NCBI RefSeq assembly: GCF_002806945.1 | Contig: NZ_NIHC01000003.1 | Coordinates: forward strand, 434,001 to 498,000 | Source of the DNA: Marinobacter salexigens | GTDB taxonomy: Bacteria > Pseudomonadota > Gammaproteobacteria > Pseudomonadales > Oleiphilaceae | DNA: 64,000 nucleotides | Direction: 5' to 3' | Shown: one piece after another, positions 59,127 to 64,000 of the stretch | How positions within the stretch are numbered: the first letter of the stretch is position 1 | How the letters are laid out: the number at the start of each line of letters is the position of its first letter | The notes under the pieces: generated by a model | The model's input: the letters and a program-made list of their open reading frames with translations, nothing else | Database searches by the model: none | What the model was told of the DNA's origin: nothing | Made by a program: the position numbers and the translations under genes

Positions 59127-60680
59127 ATGGCCGAGTCCCGGCATTCTCTTTTTCGCCAGCTTGCAGCAAGCGACTGGAACGGGTTTCTGAAGGGTGTAGA
59201 GAAAGAAGGTTTGCGCGTTGACCGCAATGGTTTTATTGCTCAGACCCCGCATCCGGAAGCCTTGGGCTCTGCGCTGACGCATTCATCTATCACGACAGAC
59301 TATTCCGAAGCACTTCTGGAGCTGATAACGCCAGTGTGCAGCAGCACGGCCGAAATGATGGAGTCTTTACGCAACACCCATCGATTCGTGCAACAAAACC
59401 TGGGGGATGAGGTTTTCTGGCCGGCCAGTATGCCCTGCGAGTTGAATGGTGATGCGAGTATCCCTATTGCGGGATATGGGTCGTCCAACGTAGGTCGGCT
59501 CAGGCATGTATACCGTCAGGGGCTGGCGGTCCGGTATGGGCGTATGATGCAAAGCATAGCCGGTACGCATTACAACCTTTCTTTGCCCGACAGCTTCTGG
59601 GAGACCTGGCAGCGCGCCTTGGGTGACCAACAAAGCATGAAGGACTTCAAGTCCGATCAGTATTTTTGGCTCATTCGTAATTTCCGTCGCCGCAGCTGGA
59701 TGTTGATGCTGCTGTTCGGCGCCTCGCCGGCACTTGATGCGAGCTTTGTGGATGGTGTTCAGCACGATCTCAGTCGTCTTGATGATCGCAGCTGGTTTGG
59801 TGATCATGCAACGTCGTTGCGCATGGGTGACCTTGGCTATCACAACAATGCCCAGTCGTCGCTGAATATCTGCTTCAACAAACTCAGCACTTATACCCAG
59901 ACTTTGGATAGAGCCATTCATACGAATTGGCCAGCCTATGATGCGATCGGCACAAAGCGTGATGGTGAATTTATCCAGATCAATACCAACGTGCTGCAAA
60001 TTGAAAATGAGTACTACAGTGCGATTCGACCCAAGCGCACAGCCAAAAGCGGAGAGAAGCCGATTCATGCGCTTGAGTCCCGTGGTGTTGAATACATTGA
60101 GGTGCGCTGTCTGGACCTGGATCCTTTCTCCCCTGTAGGGGTCAGCGAGGCTCAGGTCGACTTCCTTGATCTCTTCCTTTTCGACTGCCTGCTGTCAGAG
60201 TCTCCGAGAATCGGTGATGCTGAGTGCAGCCTGCTTGATGACTACTTCAAAGATGTGGTTGCCGAAGGCCGAAATCGCGAACTGACGTTTGCCCGTAACG
60301 GTAAACGCACCCCCATCGGTGAGGCGGCCACCGCTATACTGGACGGACTTGAGCCCTTGGCAGAGGTTCTGGACGGATTGAGTGGAGGGGAGGTATACCG
60401 CAAAGCGCTGTCAACCCAGCGAGGGGTTCTGACAGGGGATAGCCAGGTGCCTTCTGATCGGGTTATTGATTCCATGCAGGCCTCTGGGCTTGGACATAGA
60501 GACTGGGCTATGGATATGGCCCTGAAGCATCAGGATGCCCTGCGGTCAGAAACTATGGATGCCAGTGTGAAAGAATCCTACGTTGCTGCTGCTACGGATT
60601 CATTGGCAGAGCAGAAGCGGATTGAAGCGGCCGATACTTTGGCATTTGAGGATTTTCTTGAGCAGTATTTGCGCTCCTGA
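59127..60680 (+). CDS. gshA: Glutamate-cysteine ligase
   Basis: 517 residues, the length of E. coli GshA (518). Recognisable parts include the N-terminal GVEKEGLRVD, the substrate region TDYSEALLELITPV and HYNLSLPDSFW, and RGVEYIEVRCLDLDPFSPVG. It makes gamma-glutamylcysteine, the first step to glutathione. It follows tex with 68 nt between. Confidence 0.95.
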   Translation: MAESRHSLFRQLAASDWNGFLKGVEKEGLRVDRNGFIAQTPHPEALGSALTHSSITTDYSEALLELITPVCSSTAEMMESLRNTHRFVQQNLGDEVFWPASMPCELNGDASIPIAGYGSSNVGRLRHVYRQGLAVRYGRMMQSIAGTHYNLSLPDSFWETWQRALGDQQSMKDFKSDQYFWLIRNFRRRSWMLMLLFGASPALDASFVDGVQHDLSRLDDRSWFGDHATSLRMGDLGYHNNAQSSLNICFNKLSTYTQTLDRAIHTNWPAYDAIGTKRDGEFIQINTNVLQIENEYYSAIRPKRTAKSGEKPIHALESRGVEYIEVRCLDLDPFSPVGVSEAQVDFLDLFLFDCLLSESPRIGDAECSLLDDYFKDVVAEGRNRELTFARNGKRTPIGEAATAILDGLEPLAEVLDGLSGGEVYRKALSTQRGVLTGDSQVPSDRVIDSMQASGLGHRDWAMDMALKHQDALRSETMDASVKESYVAAATDSLAEQKRIEAADTLAFEDFLEQYLRS

Positions 60681-60782
60681 GGAAGTGTGAGCAAGTATCA
60701 TGGCAGCAGGCGTTTTTGACTGTTTTTATGATCAGTGGGCCTGCTTCACAGATTGCTGAACAAAAAATTGTCACTTTGTGAC

Positions 60783-60809
60783 GCTGGTGCTAAGTTCGTT
60801 AGCATCAGC
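60783..60809 (+). promoter_or_regulatory. Hairpin just upstream of the RMF-like gene's ribosome site
   Basis: gctggtgcta (60783-60792) pairs with tagcatcagc (60800-60809) with one G-T pair; the loop is seven bases. GGGAG, the ribosome site, starts five bases after. A position like this could control access to the site, as is known for stress-regulated mRNAs in general. Confidence 0.4.
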
Positions 60810-60825
60810 TAAAGGGAGATGTGGC

Positions 60826-61044
60826 ATGGCAAGGGATATAAAACTGGGCTGGGATGTAGAGGCGTTGAATAAGGCCTATCGTCAAGGAAACATGGCAGCG
60901 GCCATGAATATGGATAAAACTCGCTGTCCTTATCGTGGTGAAGTCGTGGTAGCCGCCTGGGAGGCTGGCTGGGACGATGCTGTCGAGGCAATCCGGGAAG
61001 AAAAGGCCATCAAGGACATGGATTTTTACTCACGGATTGCCTGA
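60826..61044 (+). CDS. Ribosome modulation factor-like (Rmf/CrpP fold) protein
   Basis: 72 residues from the ATG at 60826. The central GNMAAAMNMDKTRCPYRGEV and AAWEAGWDDAVEA match the RMF core (E. coli CPYQ...W..GWREA). E. coli RMF (55 residues) dimerises 70S ribosomes in stationary phase. This one has about 20 extra N-terminal residues and is acidic rather than strongly basic, so it may be a CrpP-like or divergent member. A control hairpin sits just upstream. Confidence 0.7.
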   Translation: MARDIKLGWDVEALNKAYRQGNMAAAMNMDKTRCPYRGEVVVAAWEAGWDDAVEAIREEKAIKDMDFYSRIA

Positions 61045-61092
61045 AAGAGGTCATTTGCGACGCTGTTGTGTTTATCTTGTAATATTTCTGCG

Positions 61093-61536
61093 CTATTTCT
61101 GCACGACGAATTCCGTAAACAGAACTCCGGTGATTGATTCGCCGGTTTTCTGCTCTTCAAGTACGCCGTTAATTCTTGATTTCGCTTCTTCACGCAACGC
61201 CTGCTGACCTTCCATTGTGGTCAATTTGGCTGTATCCGTTTGTTCACCAAATAACATCACAAGTTCGTGGCGTAATCTGGGCATGTGGCCTTCTACTGCC
61301 GAGCGTGTGGTTTTCTGTGAAGCTCTCAGGCTGACTGCAGCTTTCAGATAGGTCAGTTTGCCACCAGGTGTGCCAACGTGAGTTACGAAGGCCGGTTCCA
61401 TGGCAATATAATCGGTGATACCTTGTTTTTCTGCTGTTTCCCCGTCTGTGCTCTCGGCATCTTCTGCCCAGGCAGCAGGAAGTGATGAAAGCAGCAGGAA
61501 AAGACTGATCAAAACGAATTTAGGTTGGTGTGTCAT
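61093..61536 (-). CDS. FliL-like protein with signal sequence, outside a flagellar cluster
   Basis: 147 residues. Hydrophobic N-terminus (about 9-24) that looks like a cleavable signal (SSLPAAWAEDAES) rather than the membrane anchor of FliL. The rest is FliL-like: KLTYLKAAVSLRASQ, MPRLRHELVMLFGEQT, INGVLEEQKTGESITGVLFT and end EFVVQK. FliL works at the flagellar stator. No flagellar gene is near, so this could be a second FliL-like factor. Confidence 0.75.
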   Translation of the reverse strand: MTHQPKFVLISLFLLLSSLPAAWAEDAESTDGETAEKQGITDYIAMEPAFVTHVGTPGGKLTYLKAAVSLRASQKTTRSAVEGHMPRLRHELVMLFGEQTDTAKLTTMEGQQALREEAKSRINGVLEEQKTGESITGVLFTEFVVQK

Positions 61537-61651
61537 AAGCTTGCGGTTCGTGATGGTTTAAGGTTTAGTTGCAAAAATTAGCAGTAACCCTGCCGGATAA
61601 ACTGAGAGTAGCAGGCCGGGCAACGCATTTGTGGAAAACCGAGGAAACTTT

Positions 61652-62158
61652 GTGAAGGTAAGAGCAATATTTGCATTGGTTTTTGTTGTCTGCGCCGGAT
61701 TGCTGGGTGTGGCCTTTTACATGGAGTATGTAATGGGGCTTGAACCTTGTCCATTGTGTTGGCTGCAGCGCTTTGGCTTTATGGGTGTTGGCCTGGTGAG
61801 TCTTCTGGCCGCTTTGCATGGCCCCAGAGAATTGGGGGCGCGAGTGTATGGGTTGCTGCTGGCCATCACCGCCGGTGCCGGGCTGGGAGTGGCTGGGCGC
61901 CAGTTATGGTTGCAGAGCCTGCCAGCCGATCAGGCGCCTGCCTGCGGCCCCTCTGTAGACTATATGCTTGAAGTTTTGCCACTTGGCGAAGTGTTAATGA
62001 CCGCGCTCAAAGGGACGGGAGATTGTGCTGCTGTAGTTTGGCGCTTTCTTGGTTTGAGTATCCCGGGCTGGAGCGCTGTGTTTTTTGTACTTCTGGTTAT
62101 TCTGGGACTGGCGATGCTCTTCCACCGGGGAAACACTAAAAGTTGGTTTTCAGATTGA
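61652..62158 (+). CDS. dsbB: Disulphide bond formation protein DsbB
   Basis: 168 residues from a GTG with GAGG seven bases upstream. Four membrane helices; quinone-side CPLC in GLEPCPLCWLQRF and the second Cys pair in loop 2 (APACGPSVDY and GTGDCAAV). It re-oxidises DsbA with ubiquinone. The frame's earlier GTG (61631) has a poorer site. Confidence 0.94.
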   Translation: MKVRAIFALVFVVCAGLLGVAFYMEYVMGLEPCPLCWLQRFGFMGVGLVSLLAALHGPRELGARVYGLLLAITAGAGLGVAGRQLWLQSLPADQAPACGPSVDYMLEVLPLGEVLMTALKGTGDCAAVVWRFLGLSIPGWSAVFFVLLVILGLAMLFHRGNTKSWFSD

Positions 62159-62260
62159 AACGGTTGCGACCGGCAGCCAGCATAGGGTAACTTGATTCGG
62201 GCTTAATCGGTATTAGGGTCACGGCTGAATAGCAGGATTTTCAAGCGGAGAGCAGGCGTT

Positions 62261-62740
62261 ATGTTGGAGAATTGCCGAAATGCCAGGGAGCGCTGGGGCG
62301 GTGTCAGTGAACTGATCGATCGCTGGCTAAAGGATCGACAGGAACTGTTGGTTCATTACTGCGATTTATCGGGAGAAAGCGACTTTTCGCAAACAGAAGC
62401 CTTGAAGCAAAAGCTCGACCGGCTATGTGAGGCCCTGTTGGACTATGTTTCTACCGGTCATTTTGAAATCTACGAGCAACTGGTAAGAGAAGCGCGGGAG
62501 TTTAACGACGGCGGGCTGGAGCTGGCTGCCAAGGTATACCCTCGTATTGAGAAAACCACAGAGGTGGCGCTCAATTTTAACGATCAGCTGGGGCAGGGCG
62601 AGTTGTCCGAGGAAGACGTTGCAGCATTGTTCGACCAGCTTTCTCATCTTGGTGAAACGCTGGAAAGCCGCTTTGAGATGGAGGATTTTCTGATAAAGCA
62701 CCTCCACAGCGCACATGCAGATAAAGTGGAGTCAGCCTGA
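62261..62740 (+). CDS. rsd: Rsd/AlgQ anti-sigma factor
   Basis: 159 residues, helical, with the Rsd/AlgQ pattern ARERWGGVSELIDRWLKDRQ, LLVHYCDLSG, LCEALLDYVSTGHFEIYEQL. These proteins bind the housekeeping sigma factor sigma-70 and free RNA polymerase for other sigma factors. In Pseudomonas AlgQ acts on alginate and virulence genes. Follows dsbB with 102 nt between and ends at a terminator. Confidence 0.92.
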   Translation: MLENCRNARERWGGVSELIDRWLKDRQELLVHYCDLSGESDFSQTEALKQKLDRLCEALLDYVSTGHFEIYEQLVREAREFNDGGLELAAKVYPRIEKTTEVALNFNDQLGQGELSEEDVAALFDQLSHLGETLESRFEMEDFLIKHLHSAHADKVESA

Positions 62741-62767
62741 GCTGGATAGCCTGCCAAACGTGAGCAC

Positions 62768-62805
62768 AAAAAAACCTCAGTAGCGAAAGCGCTCTGAGGT
62801 TTTTT
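62768..62805. terminator. Bidirectional terminator between rsd and the FKBP gene
   Basis: aaaaaacctcag (about 62769-62780) and ctgaggtttttt (62794-62805) form a stem with further pairing (gcg/cgc) and a GAAA-containing loop, A- and T-tracts on both sides. It serves the convergent rsd and fkp genes. Confidence 0.85.
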
Positions 62806-62839
62806 ATTGCTTCAGGCAAGCTGATGCGGTTTTTCCGGA

Positions 62840-63574
62840 TTACTCGGTCGCAGAGTCTTCTTCGTTTGCAGTCGGGTTGATGGCAAGTAACTCCACATCG
62901 AATACCAGGGTCTCGTTGGGGCCAATTGAGCGATTGCCGCCAGGGCCATAGGCCAGGTCAGAAGGGATATACAATTTGTAGCGGGCACCCTCGCTCATGA
63001 GTTGAAGGCCTTCAGTCCAGCCCGGAATAACTTGATTCAGGCCAAAAGTTACCGGTGCGCCGCGTTCGCGGGAACTGTCAAAAACTTCTCCGGAGAGCAG
63101 CTCGCCCGTGTAGTGCACCTGGACCATATCGGTGGCACCTGGCTGTGCGCCAGTGCCTTCTTCCAGAACCTCATACTGCAGGCCGGAATCGGTCATTACG
63201 ACACCGGCACGCTCGGCGTTCTCTTCAAGGAAGGCTTCGCCAGCGTCGAGGTTTTTCTGGGCCAGCTCTTCAATCTGCTTGCTTTGCTCTTCCTGCAGCG
63301 ACTGTTGGTATTCCATCAGAGCTTGCTGTATTTCTTCGCGGCTCATACGTTTGGCTTCTTCATCGCCAGCATGGCCATGCTGAATGCCCTGAAGGAACTG
63401 ATCCATTTGCAGGTTTGGCAGGTCGTTACCCATGCGCTCACCTAACACCAGACCCATACCATAGCTGACCTTCTGATCGGTCGAGTCCAGATTGGGGTCC
63501 ATCGGAGTTTCAGGTGGAGTAGAGCAGCCGGCAACCATGCCGGTTATCGCCAGTGCAAGTAGCGTTTTTTTCAT
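62840..63574 (-). CDS. FKBP-type peptidyl-prolyl isomerase lipoprotein (FkpA/Mip-like)
   Basis: 244 residues. Signal with lipobox GMVAGC; N-terminal helical dimerisation domain (about 30-120, with KVSYGMGLVLGERM) as in Mip/FkpA; C-terminal FKBP domain (about 125-230) with VHYTGELLSGEVFDSS, VIPGWTEGLQLM and YGPGG. It speeds proline isomerisation and folding in the periplasm. The lipid anchor distinguishes it from E. coli FkpA. Tail is acidic. Confidence 0.92.
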   Translation of the reverse strand: MKKTLLALAITGMVAGCSTPPETPMDPNLDSTDQKVSYGMGLVLGERMGNDLPNLQMDQFLQGIQHGHAGDEEAKRMSREEIQQALMEYQQSLQEEQSKQIEELAQKNLDAGEAFLEENAERAGVVMTDSGLQYEVLEEGTGAQPGATDMVQVHYTGELLSGEVFDSSRERGAPVTFGLNQVIPGWTEGLQLMSEGARYKLYIPSDLAYGPGGNRSIGPNETLVFDVELLAINPTANEEDSATE

Positions 63575-63721
63575 TGCTGAATCCTTTTCGATTATCAGGG
63601 GTGGGCTGAGAGGCCCAGGCTTTGCGTTTGTCAGAGGAGGAAAGGTAACGGGTTCAGAGCTCAGATTCCACTGAACATCTGTTAAGGCGCTACAGATGAC
63701 TTCTGGCTGGCGAGCAGGTCG

Positions 63722-64000
63722 TCAACTTTCATTGCTTCGGGCGCCAGGGCTAAGCGAGAAGGGGGCGCTGTAGGGAGACTGCCAGTCGGTCTCAGGATTT
63801 GAAAGCTTTGCAGGTGGTCTTGGCTTGTCGGTTCTCTCTATGGCAAGTGTATTCCATGGCCCCTGTTCCGGTGGTTGGTCCGCATAGTGCCAGTTACCGT
63901 CGGTATCCTGCCATTTGAAGACAATGTCCGGGCCTTCAATCGGAATTGGGGGTGGAACCAGCCCTTCAAATGCAGGCATTTCAGGCTGTGCTTCTGTAGC
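63722..64000 (-). CDS. DUF4124-containing protein, C-terminal part (partial)
   Basis: The frame is open through the window's end, so about 92 C-terminal residues are seen. VFKWQDTDGNWHYADQPPEQ is the DUF4124 pattern (a small domain found at the start of many periplasmic proteins of gammaproteobacteria). A Pro-rich part precedes it. Function unknown. Confidence 0.75.
   Translation of the reverse strand, partial: ATEAQPEMPAFEGLVPPPIPIEGPDIVFKWQDTDGNWHYADQPPEQGPWNTLAIERTDKPRPPAKLSNPETDWQSPYSAPFSLSPGARSNES

Noticed and set aside
1..64000. CRISPR arrays, rRNA genes and known riboswitches
   Set aside because: I looked for evenly spaced repeats, rRNA core sequences and conserved riboswitch cores (TPP, cobalamin, glycine types) and saw none.

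Overview
The window looks like a marine gammaproteobacterial chromosome, most probably Marinobacter or a close relative. That placement is inferred from the gene set (Tex-GshA, Rsd/AlgQ, bfd-bfr, cytochrome c5, YaeQ, several Fur-type sites) and a moderately high GC content; no marker gene here settles the genus. Most of it is ordinary chromosome, with several accessory patches.

Layout. 0-4.3 kb: the 3' end of a fadB/fadJ-like gene, an FN3 lipoprotein, a cytosine-deaminase-like amidohydrolase whose third metal-ligand histidine reads as arginine, and a CarD/CdnL-type regulator that seems to lack any ATG/GTG/TTG start. 4.6-7.0 kb: a Fur-box-preceded exbB-exbD-exbD-tonB operon; the second ExbD has Asn in place of the essential membrane Asp. 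7.2-9.6 kb: a BCCT transporter convergent with an SDR. 10.0-17.1 kb: a Fur-type promoter and a complete haem-uptake operon (receptor, HmuY-like lipoprotein, HmuS, HmuT, HmuU, HmuV), which the ExbBD/TonB proteins probably energise. 17.1-19.2 kb: a decay zone with fragments of an M15 dipeptidase, a ketopantoate reductase and an IS66 element around a small gene and a GcvA-type LysR regulator. 19.3-26.0 kb: an IclR regulator opposite a catabolic operon of a CoA-acylating MmsA-type dehydrogenase, a group III Fe-alcohol dehydrogenase and a TRAP transporter whose dctP carries an in-frame TAA. An IS66 orfA fragment follows at 26.2 kb.

26.4-38.1 kb is the most unusual part. A tightly packed ten-gene minus-strand operon (26468-34856) encodes at least six divergent paralogues that share an N-terminal helix, a motif around LGFTPTFY and a C-terminal block ending in a KLVxxPxP motif. 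Individual members also carry PASTA or OmpA-like domains, and other members are a transthyretin-like/coiled-coil/PASTA protein, a TPR-like protein and a protein with three ClpS/L7-L12-like repeats. None has a visible signal peptide. A lipase-like alpha/beta hydrolase and an AT-rich gene for a membrane protein lie on the opposite strand, and the region stops at the 3' end of tRNA-Arg(CCG). I do not recognise this as any described system and regard it as the main candidate discovery.

38.2-64 kb: YaeQ, LrgA/LrgB, a dipeptide/oligopeptide ABC transporter followed by a LysR regulator and the prolidase PepQ, a Fur-type promoter before bfd, then bfr, phosphomannomutase, a large palindromic intergenic repeat, outer-membrane phospholipase A, cytochrome c5, Rep helicase, a GGDEF/EAL protein, Tex, GshA, an RMF-like protein, an orphan FliL-like protein, DsbB, Rsd/AlgQ, a lipoprotein FKBP isomerase and the edge of a DUF4124 protein.
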